A stretch of DNA of 19,371 nucleotides from Candidatus Halarchaeoplasma halalkaliphilum (GCA_007133925.1 SLLU01000016.1:1-19371); one strand, 5' to 3'; numbered from the stretch's first letter, positions 7,985-14,783 are shown. The notes: generated by a model not told the origin, from the sequence alone. Translations and numbers: made by a program.

Positions 7985-10591
7985 CTACCTTCTTCTTCGT
8001 CTTTTGGGTCTGTAGAGAATCAGGGCGATCCATGTGAAGAGGAGTATGATTATGATCACAGCGAAGGGAACGAATTCCATGAGATCTATCTCGGTCCCCA
8101 TCTCTATGACCAGTGTTCCCTCCTGTCCCGGCTGGAGTTGACCCGCGGCGTAGTCTCTGCCGTTATGACCGATCACCAAAGGTTCATCCATCCTGGCCCT
8201 GATTATGTCTATACCTGCGGGTGCCATCACCTTGTACTCCACAGCCCACTCCGACGGGTTTCTTACGTTCATGCTGACGGATTCCGAAACCGAGTACCGT
8301 GTGGGTATGGAAGCCGTCAAGGGGTCTTCTGACCTCTTCCTTTCAACCGACGAGCGGAAGCTGATATCCATGGTCGGATAGGGATCCATGGTTTGGGGAT
8401 CGTAATCCATGTGAAGATTTTCGATCATCAACTCTCCCGGTGTGACCACCTCTCCCACTTCGCTGACCAGATGCCTCATCTCGCTCTCCAGCCTCTCAAG
8501 CATGGCATCAACGGGATCACTGAATCCGTTCTGGTAGAAAAGTCGTATCAGCGCCGTGTTGACTCGATCCATCTCCAGCTGGGTGGGCATGTGTTCTCTC
8601 ATGGTCCCCGTTATGCCCATCCCGGTGAAGGACGCATCCAGGAGTATATCCACATGGAGTATCTCGCAGTCGTCCCTCCTTTCGATCTCGTGTATATCGA
8701 ACAGCAGGGATGTGTGCAGGTCGTCTTCCACGTACACCGGGTCTTCGTGGACCATCCCGAACTCTGCGGTCTCTGAGAGGGTTTCGGAACCTTCCAGGTT
8801 ATGGAGATAGTATTGAGTGGTACCATCCAGGACCATGTTTTCCGGCGGACGGAATATATAGCTCGTTTCATGTCCCGGGGGGCAGGAAAGGATGATATTA
8901 TGGTTCAGTTTTCCACCCACCTTTAAAACACCATCTATCACGTCCACCGCACGGGCTTCCGGGGGCAATCCGAAGAACTCGTTGGTGAGGTCCACGGATG
9001 TGTGTGACGTTAGGGATATGGGGTCCTGGGGAGGTGCATCCATGTTTTCCAGTATTACCGCTGTAAAAACCATTCCACGACCCTCTTCTATGCGGTAGGA
9101 ATCCACTATGAACGTGTTTAACAGGGAGGTGACCGCGCCCATCATGATCTCTTCTATCTCGTCTTCCTGTCCACCGTGGTACAGAGCCCGTATATCTTCG
9201 GGATACATGGTCGTCCCGTGGATCACATAGGAATGTATCTCAAAACTCCCGTCAACGGTGAAGGATGTGGGGTCCAGATAGGTGATGACGTACTCGCTCA
9301 CCATGTACTCCCCCGGTGAGGAGGCATGTGCAGGCATTGCCGGGAGCAGCAGGGCGAGGACCACCAAAGGGGCTACCATACGGTAATAGAAATTTCTTTT
9401 TGGCTTTTTTACGTGAGGTTTCTTTCTCACCCCTTTCGTTTTTCTCTTTAATGCTTTTATTGACTTGGCCACCCTACTCGGATGGTTCACGCCGTGATAC
9501 ACGCACTGGGCCTTTTTTCCAGCCAGGGCAAAAAGCATGACCACGTTTCCGTACCCAAGATACTTGGCCAGGAAATCCTGCTTGACGTAGATTACCCTCA
9601 TCCTGCTTAGCGGGAAGTAGTGTGACTTTTCGTACCGATGAGTGTTGTACTTGATCACCCGTTTGTTGGTCACCAAGAATCTCATCCCGGCGTCCCTGTA
9701 AAGGAGCAAGCCAGTGAGTACCCCGTAAGAGATAAGGGTCAGACTGAAGAGCCTCGATATTATATCCAGGAGGAGTTCCCAATTTATGAACTGAAACATG
9801 GGTACCATGAAGGTGATGGATACAAGCACGAACACTATGCCGGAGGACCTCAGGGGGCCACCCTCGAACCTGAATATATCTCCCATACGGATCAATATTC
9901 CTCCAACAAGGAGCATCATCACCAGGAACATCAATGCGGGAAGTGAGAAAGGCAGACCAAGGAACCTCTCCCAGAATTCCCTGGGATATGTGGATGTGAT
10001 GTAGTTGTTAAGGGTCATCAAAAGGGATATCGATACAGATATGGCCAGAAGGGATATCCAGGCGTGTTCCATGAATTCGTCCCAACTCCCGGGGTCGAAT
10101 ATGTTCTTGCTGAAAAAGTGTATGACGGTACATAGTAGGAGTATTGGTATGAGGACTGAAAGGAATGTGACCGCATTGAGGGATTCCAGCAGGGGGGGTA
10201 TCATGTAGAGCGATGAAATACCAACGGATACGGAAAGCACACAAGCCAGTGCCACTTTGAAAAAGAATCCGGGATGGGATGTCATACTCACCATAACCCT
10301 CTCACCCCTTACCAGACGGATATTGTCCGTGGAAATGCCCGCGCCCTCCTTGGGAGCCCTCAACGTCCTTTCCAGGGCGTACTTCTCCTCGAAAACCGCC
10401 TTGTGGAGTATGGCTGCGATGAGTACCAATGGCATCATGTATATAGCCACCATCACGGCATATGTGAGAACATCAGGCGATCTGATTATTCCGAACACGG
10501 TGAATAGATTGATGGTCGATATACCTATGGCTGCGATGATAACCGCCGCCACTAGAATCCGTGTCCCTGTGGATGATTTTTTTCTAGTCAA
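7985..10591 (-). CDS. Composite membrane protein: polytopic PH-like half plus secreted C-terminal half
   Basis: This 868-residue protein starts at TTG 10591, 12 bp after the NAC stop; GTGATC just upstream could serve as ribosome-binding site. Residues 1-295 contain about eight hydrophobic helices. Residues about 298-355 (MRFLVTNKRVI..HYFPLSRMRVIYV..YLGYGNVVM) resemble bacterial/archaeal PH-like (bPH2, YdbT) domains. A basic stretch (KRKTKGVRKKPHVKKPKR) is followed by a signal-peptide-like segment (MVAPLVVLALLLPAMPAHA, 405-423). About 420 residues of apparently extracytoplasmic beta-rich sequence come next, then a final helix (FVPFAVIIIILLFTWIALIL) and an RPKRRRRR tail. I do not recognise the outer domain. 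The middle signal-like segment suggests a fusion of two proteins, or a second start at ATG 9379. It probably depends on the NAC promoter. Confidence 0.82.
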   Translation of the reverse strand: MTRKKSSTGTRILVAAVIIAAIGISTINLFTVFGIIRSPDVLTYAVMVAIYMMPLVLIAAILHKAVFEEKYALERTLRAPKEGAGISTDNIRLVRGERVMVSMTSHPGFFFKVALACVLSVSVGISSLYMIPPLLESLNAVTFLSVLIPILLLCTVIHFFSKNIFDPGSWDEFMEHAWISLLAISVSISLLMTLNNYITSTYPREFWERFLGLPFSLPALMFLVMMLLVGGILIRMGDIFRFEGGPLRSSGIVFVLVSITFMVPMFQFINWELLLDIISRLFSLTLISYGVLTGLLLYRDAGMRFLVTNKRVIKYNTHRYEKSHYFPLSRMRVIYVKQDFLAKYLGYGNVVMLFALAGKKAQCVYHGVNHPSRVAKSIKALKRKTKGVRKKPHVKKPKRNFYYRMVAPLVVLALLLPAMPAHASSPGEYMVSEYVITYLDPTSFTVDGSFEIHSYVIHGTTMYPEDIRALYHGGQEDEIEEIMMGAVTSLLNTFIVDSYRIEEGRGMVFTAVILENMDAPPQDPISLTSHTSVDLTNEFFGLPPEARAVDVIDGVLKVGGKLNHNIILSCPPGHETSYIFRPPENMVLDGTTQYYLHNLEGSETLSETAEFGMVHEDPVYVEDDLHTSLLFDIHEIERRDDCEILHVDILLDASFTGMGITGTMREHMPTQLEMDRVNTALIRLFYQNGFSDPVDAMLERLESEMRHLVSEVGEVVTPGELMIENLHMDYDPQTMDPYPTMDISFRSSVERKRSEDPLTASIPTRYSVSESVSMNVRNPSEWAVEYKVMAPAGIDIIRARMDEPLVIGHNGRDYAAGQLQPGQEGTLVIEMGTEIDLMEFVPFAVIIIILLFTWIALILYRPKRRRRR

Positions 10592-10603
10592 ATTGAACCG
10601 TGA

Positions 10604-10948
10604 TCACGAAGTCAGATTGATTATTGCCTCTGCAAGATCACCCTGGGAATCCTCCAGTGCCTTTTTTGCCTCTTGTTTGGATACTCCCGCGCGCTCTGCC
10701 ACCAGATCTATGTCCTCATCTGGTATCACCACAACGCCCTCCTGGGCATCCTCCCTGGGAGTTCCCACGATCTGATAGGTGGACTGACCCTGGACGTTCA
10801 TATGTACGACCTGGACATCCTCGAAGATCAATCTCTTTTCATGGGTCTCTATGATCACCCGTTCCGCATCGATATCCTCCGTGGTCATGCCCATCTTCTT
10901 CATCATACGTTTCATCTGTTTTGGGTTTCGCATTCCACCTGGCATCAT
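10604..10948 (-). CDS. nac: Nascent polypeptide-associated complex protein (archaeal NAC)
   Basis: The archaeal homologue of alpha-NAC is a homodimeric ribosome-associated factor that binds emerging chains. From ATG 10948 it has 114 residues: MMPGGMRNPKQMKRMM, the characteristic N-terminal basic segment; a NAC beta-barrel domain (about 28-68, with VQVVHMNVQGQSTYQIVG); and a C-terminal UBA domain (about 73-113, GVSKQEAKKALEDSQGDLAE). A GTG at 10957 extends the frame by three codons, but it lies inside the AAGGTGAG Shine-Dalgarno sequence and homologues begin at the MxPGG motif, so ATG 10948 is preferred. The next gene starts 12 bp after its stop, an operon arrangement. Confidence 0.95.
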   Translation of the reverse strand: MMPGGMRNPKQMKRMMKKMGMTTEDIDAERVIIETHEKRLIFEDVQVVHMNVQGQSTYQIVGTPREDAQEGVVVIPDEDIDLVAERAGVSKQEAKKALEDSQGDLAEAIINLTS

Positions 10949-10986
10949 GTAACTCACCTTGATTTGCCATGAGATAAGCCTGGAAC

Positions 10987-10994
10987 CTTATAAA
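10987..10994 (-). promoter_or_regulatory. TATA box for the nac operon
   Basis: The minus strand reads TTTATAAG, centred about 43 nt before ATG 10948. It predicts a start near 10965 and a leader of about 17 nt holding the AAGGTGA ribosome-binding site (10954-10960). A GC-rich palindrome-like block, CCGGGGGGCCGG (11018-11029), lies farther upstream between this promoter and the divergent tRNA gene. Its role is unknown. Confidence 0.55.
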
Positions 10995-11084
10995 ATTTAT
11001 TAACGTGAATTCGCCAGCCGGGGGGCCGGACGATAGTAACATTTTAATAGGAAACCATATTTCGAGGAATAGCTGATTCTAAAC

Positions 11085-11160
11085 GCCCTGGTAGTGTAGT
11101 GGCCCATCATGCGGCCCTGTCGAGGCCGCGACTCGGGTTCAAATCCCGGCCGGGGCGCCA
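11085..11160 (+). tRNA. tRNA-Asp (anticodon GTC)
   Basis: A full cloverleaf of 76 nt with encoded CCA can be folded. The acceptor GCCCTGG pairs with CCGGGGC. The anticodon stem GGCC pairs around the loop CTGTCGA, with anticodon GTC. The T-loop is TTCAAAT between CGGG and CCCG. The discriminator is G (11157), as usual for tRNA-Asp, followed by CCA (11158-11160). There is no intron. A TATA-like ATTTTAATA (11041-11049) lies about 40 nt upstream, and a T-rich tract follows directly. Its 3' 15 nt are duplicated downstream, as described separately. Confidence 0.96.
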
Positions 11161-11186
11161 TTTCTTTTCTTTTAAGCCGGGATTTG
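11140..11186 (+). repeat. Inverted repeat pairing the tRNA-Asp T-arm with its downstream flank
   Basis: CAAATCCCGGC (11140-11150, T-arm of the tRNA) has an exact reverse complement, GCCGGGATTTG, at 11176-11186. A 12-nt version, GGCCGGGATTTG, lies at 11282-11293. The precursor transcript could form an 11-bp stem that competes with the T-arm unless the oligo-T tract ends transcription first. Confidence 0.7.
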
Positions 11187-11336
11187 TTTCACGAGATAAT
11201 ATTTGTATTAGCGAGCGGGCAAAATCACGAGCAAAGCGAGGGGTTGTGGCCTGAAGACCGGCCGGGGCGCCATTTCTTTTAGGCCGGGATTTGTTTCACG
11301 AGATAATAATTGTATTAGCGAGCGGGCAGAATCACG
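11146..11336 (+). repeat. Direct repeat of the tRNA-Asp 3' end and flank (att-like)
   Basis: Two copies, 11146-11229 and 11258-11336, each begin with the last 15 nt of tRNA-Asp (CCGGCCGGGGCGCCA). They continue through TTTCTTTT, GCCGGGATTTGTTTCACGAG, ATAAT and TTGTATTAGCGAGCGGGC to AATCACG. The second copy lacks 5 nt in the T-rich tract and has a few substitutions. Start-to-start distance is 112 nt. The remaining 254-bp stretch between the tRNA and the next gene shows no coding sequence. Duplication of a tRNA 3' end plus flank is the usual footprint of site-specific integration, though a simple tandem duplication would look the same. AT-rich accessory genes begin 78 bp further on. Confidence 0.8.
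11161..11174 (+). terminator. T-rich terminator of tRNA-Asp
   Basis: TTTCTTTTCTTTTA follows the tRNA directly and fits the oligo-T terminators of archaeal RNA polymerase. A shorter TTTCTTTT follows the duplicated tRNA end at 11273-11280. Confidence 0.6.
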
Positions 11337-11414
11337 GGATGATACCTTCCCAAGTGATAAAAGGAAACTATGATACAACTGAAGGCTATTTTAACTCTGA
11401 AAAAGATAGGTCAT

Positions 11415-12212
11415 TCATTTTTTCTTGACCACCCCATCATCAATACGGAAATAGCCTTCTTTTTCCATCTCATATAACATCCCTTTTACCCAACCTTGGT
11501 CTTCACCAATCTCAGTAACAAGTTCCTGTATCAGAACAACACCTGAATCTATCAGTTCACCGATCCGATATTTGAGGACCTCTTCCGAAGCCAATTCTTC
11601 GAAAGCAGAGTAATATGGTATTTCAAAGTCATACCGTTCAATGAATTCGTTCAAACCAACGAAAAAATCTGAAAGCCAACCCTTTTCGTCTGAATTGTCA
11701 CTCTGCCAGATGATCTCTTCCTTAATCACATCAAAATCCAATCCGTGAGTATAGAGTTCTTTCATGTCTTCTCGGTCTCTCACCCGAGAGGTGATGCTTT
11801 TCATAATGAATATGTCTTCGGCCGCCATAACATATACATTCAATTTACCAGAACTAAAGAACAATTCAGCTCTGGACATCATCCCACTAGAAAGAAGTAA
11901 ACCATTTGCTATCTTTCTCATAAATAGGTCGAACCTGAATCCTTCATTATTTTGTAAAACTAACCTAGTTCTCATCTTATCATAAGCGCCTTTTGCCTCT
12001 ACTTTGATATATCCTGAATCGGTCAAGATATCCTTTAATTGTTTGAACTGGTCAGAATCCTTTACCACACCGTCTACATCTTTAGTCGCGGCCTTTAATC
12101 CTTTGATGCTCATTGCACCGCCCCCTATCATATAGAAATCAACAGGTAGTGTGATATCACCAATTTTTTTCAACTCTTTTTCTATGTATCCTCTATCGAA
12201 GTCCTTTCTCAT
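11415..12212 (-). CDS. Nucleotidyltransferase-fold protein, AbiEii/DUF6036-like putative toxin
   Basis: This 265-residue protein shows the minimal DNA polymerase-beta-type nucleotidyltransferase signature. It has GGG (30-32), paired acidic residues D45 and D47 in KAATKDVDGVV, and a third acid D95 in FRFDLF. The later pattern AEDIFIMKSITSRVRDREDM (131-150, with K138, R143, D146, D149) matches the K..R..D..D motif of AbiEii-like proteins. That family transfers nucleotides to RNA or protein targets, and several members are toxins in two-gene modules. Its ATG overlaps the stop of the upstream winged-helix gene by ATGA (12209-12212), so the two are translationally coupled. The codons are AT-richer than in neighbouring core genes, hinting at transfer. 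Toxicity and target are inferred; a non-toxic nucleotidyltransferase role is possible. Confidence 0.82.
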   Translation of the reverse strand: MRKDFDRGYIEKELKKIGDITLPVDFYMIGGGAMSIKGLKAATKDVDGVVKDSDQFKQLKDILTDSGYIKVEAKGAYDKMRTRLVLQNNEGFRFDLFMRKIANGLLLSSGMMSRAELFFSSGKLNVYVMAAEDIFIMKSITSRVRDREDMKELYTHGLDFDVIKEEIIWQSDNSDEKGWLSDFFVGLNEFIERYDFEIPYYSAFEELASEEVLKYRIGELIDSGVVLIQELVTEIGEDQGWVKGMLYEMEKEGYFRIDDGVVKKK

Positions 12213-13120
12213 ATTATCACGTCATATTCCTCAGCGATTTCAGAATATTCTTCCCAGGTCGGCAAAAAATCCTCAGTCCTATTTCCAGACTTTAAAAACG
12301 TTTCCAAAGCCTGAATATGCTCCTCCATACCATATATCTCAGCCAACTCCATCATGCTTTCTGGCTTCTCTTTCTGATACAGCAAACATGCATACATGTT
12401 GTATGTGATGCTATTCTTATCCACCAACACCGTATGTAGGATCACATCTCTCACATCCAGCTCTCTGTGTGTCACGAAATAATAATTTTTGTCCAAGATC
12501 ATAGGAAGTCCGAAACCGGAGAACCTGCTCACGGCAGTCTTCTCAACACCTTCTACTTGGATATCCTCTGAAGTTTTAAAGAGGAATTCGGAACCCGTCT
12601 GCCATAATATGTTGCTGTCTCCAGCTAATTCCTTTGCTTTCTTTTCGTTCATATACATAGAGTAGCTTTTAACCAAGTCATAAACCGCTCTCAGATCACG
12701 GTTCAATGTGTACTTACGTCCCTTCTTTTTAACTATACCCACATCCAAAAAATTCCTTAACCGGATCATTACGTACTGCCTGGAAAGACCTGTCAAGAAC
12801 ACGATATCTTTGACCCTCTTAGGTTTCGTCAAAAACCCAACTATTCTCAAACTAGAATGTGAAAACAGTTCTTCTATTTCCCATCCCGGAAACTCGTTGA
12901 CGATGGTCTGCAGAAGTAAGGAATGTGACGTTTTCGCTCTTCTTACATAAACCCGCTTTCCTTCTCTTTCCTTTTGAAACAAACCATTGCCCTTTTTCAA
13001 AGACTCGGAAACATACTTAGAAACCGTTGAAACATCTAATCCGGACTCCCCGGCTATTTCAGATATGGAGCTTTCACCCTCTAGAACCTTAAATATCCTC
13101 AGTTCGGTGGTGGATATCAT
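12209..13120 (-). CDS. Double winged-helix regulator, putative antitoxin partner of the nucleotidyltransferase
   Basis: Starting at ATG 13120 the protein has 303 residues. A first winged-helix domain (about 1-62, with ISEIAGESGLDVSTVSKYV) and a second (about 85-145, with VKDIVFLTGLSRQYVMIRL) precede a C-terminal domain. That domain carries WQTGSEFLFKT, an AVSRFSGFGLP strand, and a closing FLPTWEEYSEIAEEYDV motif that I associate with archaeal regulators paired with nucleotidyltransferases. The track-like start at TTG 13138 is less likely, because the TATA box sits 26 nt before ATG 13120. It is the first gene of a two-gene unit with a 4-nt overlap. By analogy with AbiEi it should bind its own promoter and restrain the partner; neither is shown by sequence alone. 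Confidence 0.8.
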   Translation of the reverse strand: MISTTELRIFKVLEGESSISEIAGESGLDVSTVSKYVSESLKKGNGLFQKEREGKRVYVRRAKTSHSLLLQTIVNEFPGWEIEELFSHSSLRIVGFLTKPKRVKDIVFLTGLSRQYVMIRLRNFLDVGIVKKKGRKYTLNRDLRAVYDLVKSYSMYMNEKKAKELAGDSNILWQTGSEFLFKTSEDIQVEGVEKTAVSRFSGFGLPMILDKNYYFVTHRELDVRDVILHTVLVDKNSITYNMYACLLYQKEKPESMMELAEIYGMEEHIQALETFLKSGNRTEDFLPTWEEYSEIAEEYDVII

Positions 13121-13130
13121 ATGTAAAGTG

Positions 13131-13150
13131 ATAACCAATTGTTATATAAA
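13131..13150 (-). promoter_or_regulatory. Leaderless promoter with overlapping inverted repeat (putative operator)
   Basis: The minus-strand TATA element TTTATATAA (13142-13150) is centred 26 nt before ATG 13120, so transcription should begin on the start codon. An inverted repeat, ATAAC-CAATT-GTTAT (13131-13145), overlaps the TATA edge and the initiation region. A repressor bound there would block the promoter, a natural site for autoregulation by the winged-helix protein. Confidence 0.5.
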
Positions 13151-13553
13151 ACATTTTGCTAATAGTTACCTTAATCGAGTCCGGATTGTAGTAACATATA
13201 ACTAAGTATCACAATACGATGGTGAACTGTTTTTGAGATATATCTATTTGGTAAGAATAATTAACCGAACGGAGGACATGATATGCGAAAGTTGTCAATA
13301 CACTAATATGTAGGAGAATGGTCAAGGTTATCTTAATCATTTACTGTTGCAGGGTTGGAAGATGTTCCCTAAAAGGTCTGATCGAAACATAACTCACCCT
13401 GGTTATTGCAATAAGGTTTATTCTTTCGCCGTCACCTTAGGTTTTTACCAGAGTTGTTAATCCACTTATGGATCTTTTAAGCAAGTGTTGTGTAACGCCT
13501 ACATAATAAGAGCGTTGAACCGATCGATGAACGGAGCTCCCTTTCTTTTGACA
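13151..13553. other. Gene-free AT-rich intergenic region
   Basis: About 400 bp without a convincing gene on either strand; no RNA gene is recognised. It holds a perfect palindrome TTATTGCAATAA (13404-13415), part of a short repeat shared with the truncated vapC, and a GGAGG followed by an 11-codon frame starting at 13279 (MICESCQYTNM). That frame is too short to call. Confidence 0.5.
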
Positions 13554-14303
13554 CTAGTCCCGCACCACTTTGAATCTCGTAAAGATGTGACCGTCCCAGC
13601 ATACCTTGGTATCCATGTGCTGCAAGAAAACCGGCCACTCGTCCTCTCCCAGATCCGGAGATGCGAAGAGGACAGGGGTTTCGAAGCCACCTATCACCAC
13701 GGGATTGAACCGTATGTACACCTCGTCCAGGAGTCCCTTTTTCAGCAGTGCTCCCGCGAGCTTGCCCCCGGAACTGGTCAGTACGTTTTTCGCACCCAGT
13801 TTTTCCTTCATCTTTTTCAATGCCAGCTCCAGATCGACCCGTTCCTCTCCCGCCAGGAGATAGGGTATGCCCTTCTCACGTAAAAACCACAGATACTCGG
13901 GAGGTACGCTGTGAGATGCCAGGTGCAGCATGGGTTTGTCCTCTTCACCGGTATAACCGCTTCTCAACCGCCCACGGCCGTCCACTGCCACCAACCAGCC
14001 CGTCCGCCCTGGTTTGTTCAATATATCAGGGGGTAAAAAATCCTCATAGAGCACTTTTGCATCCCCTTTGAAAGGTTCCAATTCCCTCAACTCCGCACCC
14101 TCCTTTACCAGCATACCGCTCCCTTCCATCCACACCTCGGGATGATGCCGATCATTCAATTTTCCGTAGAAATCTTCCCATTCTTCACGGGTTCCAAGTA
14201 CATCATCCCGCTGATCCAGGTCCATGAGGGTCCTGCCCGGTCCCAGTGATATTCGCCCGTCCAATGAAGCCGATACGCCCAGTATAACATAAGGTCTTTC
14301 CAT
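13554..14303 (-). CDS. RibD C-terminal / dihydrofolate-reductase-fold reductase
   Basis: From ATG 14303 the protein has 249 residues and begins with the family strand MERPYVILGVSASLDGRIS. The middle has GTREEWEDFY and a VWMEGSGMLV strand. A WLVAVDGRGRLRSGY motif follows, and then the C-terminal nucleotide-binding core IPYLLAGEERVDL, NVLTSSGGKLAGALL and LLDEVYIRFNPVVIGG. This is the RibD_C domain, an NADPH-dependent reductase fold used in riboflavin synthesis and in other dihydrofolate-reductase-like enzymes. The sequence lacks the deaminase domain of bacterial RibD and seems to be the divergent 'dihydrofolate reductase family' type rather than the true riboflavin enzyme, so the substrate is unknown. 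The frame is open to 14399, but the extra 32 residues look non-homologous, and TATATC (14329-14334) fits a start at 14303. ATG 14315 is a second choice. Confidence 0.8.
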   Translation of the reverse strand: MERPYVILGVSASLDGRISLGPGRTLMDLDQRDDVLGTREEWEDFYGKLNDRHHPEVWMEGSGMLVKEGAELRELEPFKGDAKVLYEDFLPPDILNKPGRTGWLVAVDGRGRLRSGYTGEEDKPMLHLASHSVPPEYLWFLREKGIPYLLAGEERVDLELALKKMKEKLGAKNVLTSSGGKLAGALLKKGLLDEVYIRFNPVVIGGFETPVLFASPDLGEDEWPVFLQHMDTKVCWDGHIFTRFKVVRD

Positions 14304-14328
14304 ACGAAACACCATGGGTTCCTTGGAA

Positions 14329-14334
14329 GATATA
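14329..14334 (-). promoter_or_regulatory. Possible TATA element for the RibD_C-type reductase gene
   Basis: The minus strand reads AGTATATC around 14329-14336, centred about 29 nt before ATG 14303. This supports that start over the longer frame. It lies inside the longer open frame, so it would be coding if the 14399 start were used. Confidence 0.35.
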
Positions 14335-14447
14335 CTTTCTCCCGAGGTTGCCAATATTTCAGATCTTTCTCGAAAAAATACTCTTCGTCGTATGGGCATC
14401 GGGTGTTAACTAATAAAACTGAGATTACAGAAGAATCTTTGACGCTT

Positions 14448-14585
14448 TCACCAGGTTATTGCAATCGTAGAATCCCTGTAACTCAACCATGAGTTATGGA
14501 CATCCCATACAATAGAACCAGGATTGATGAGTGAAGATATTAGTACGTTCGTATCTACAACAATTCTTTTTTTCTTTCGTGCCAT
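14448..14585 (-). pseudogene. Truncated VapC (PIN-domain) toxin remnant
   Basis: A frame starting at ATG 14585, inside the antitoxin gene, encodes MARKKKRIVVDTNVLISSLI followed by NPGSIVWDVHNSWLSYRD and STIAITW. It meets TGA at 14448-14450 after only 45 codons. The VVDTNVLISSL block with the first catalytic aspartate (D11) is the diagnostic start of PIN-domain ribonucleases of the VapC type, which are normally about 130-150 residues. The remaining acidic residues of the active site are absent and are not found in any frame downstream to 14304, where the reductase gene takes over. It overlaps the antitoxin gene by 31 nt, a normal vapBC arrangement. It is too short to be caught by a simple ORF length filter. 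Confidence 0.75.
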
Positions 14586-14761
14586 GCTTTGGATCTAGCC
14601 TTTTCAAAATTTTCGACATCTTCTTCTGAGAGGTCAAGAAGGTCTATGGAAGCTTTAATAGATTTTATTCTTTGATTCTTCCTAGCTAACTCTCTCTCCA
14701 GCTCAAATACCGCTATCTTCTCCGGTAGCTCAGGAGGTATTTTTATCTTTACCTCAACCAT
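14555..14761 (-). CDS. VapB-like antitoxin, small
   Basis: This 68-residue protein begins MVEVKIKIPPELPEKIAVF, a short beta-strand plus 'PPEL' start typical of archaeal VapB-like antitoxins that partner PIN toxins. A charged helix follows (about 20-68, LARKNQRIKSIKASIDLL and EEDVENFEKARSKAWHERKK), suited to wrapping the toxin. Its ATG is placed by a TATA box 26 nt upstream and implies a leaderless transcript. The VapC frame starts within its last 31 nt, and that toxin is broken, so this is probably an orphan antitoxin. Alone the sequence would be hard to classify; the overlapping PIN start makes the call. Confidence 0.75.
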   Translation of the reverse strand: MVEVKIKIPPELPEKIAVFELERELARKNQRIKSIKASIDLLDLSEEDVENFEKARSKAWHERKKELL

Positions 14762-14783
14762 GTTAAGTATAAGGTCGTATCAG

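Noticed and set aside
7973..8332. Plus-strand frame overlapping the end of lysS.
   Set aside because: It reads antisense to the C-terminal half of the convergent membrane protein and has no ribosome-binding site or recognisable content.
11258..11272. Second tRNA gene at the duplicated tRNA-Asp end.
   Set aside because: Only the 3' 15 nt are present; the acceptor 5' strand, D-arm, anticodon arm and T-arm are missing.
13279..13314. Eleven-codon frame after GGAGG with a CxxC start.
   Set aside because: It is too short and unsupported; no continuation is found in other frames.
14304..14399. Longer N terminus for the RibD_C-type reductase.
   Set aside because: The extra 32 residues lack family similarity and contain a TATA-like site placed correctly for ATG 14303.
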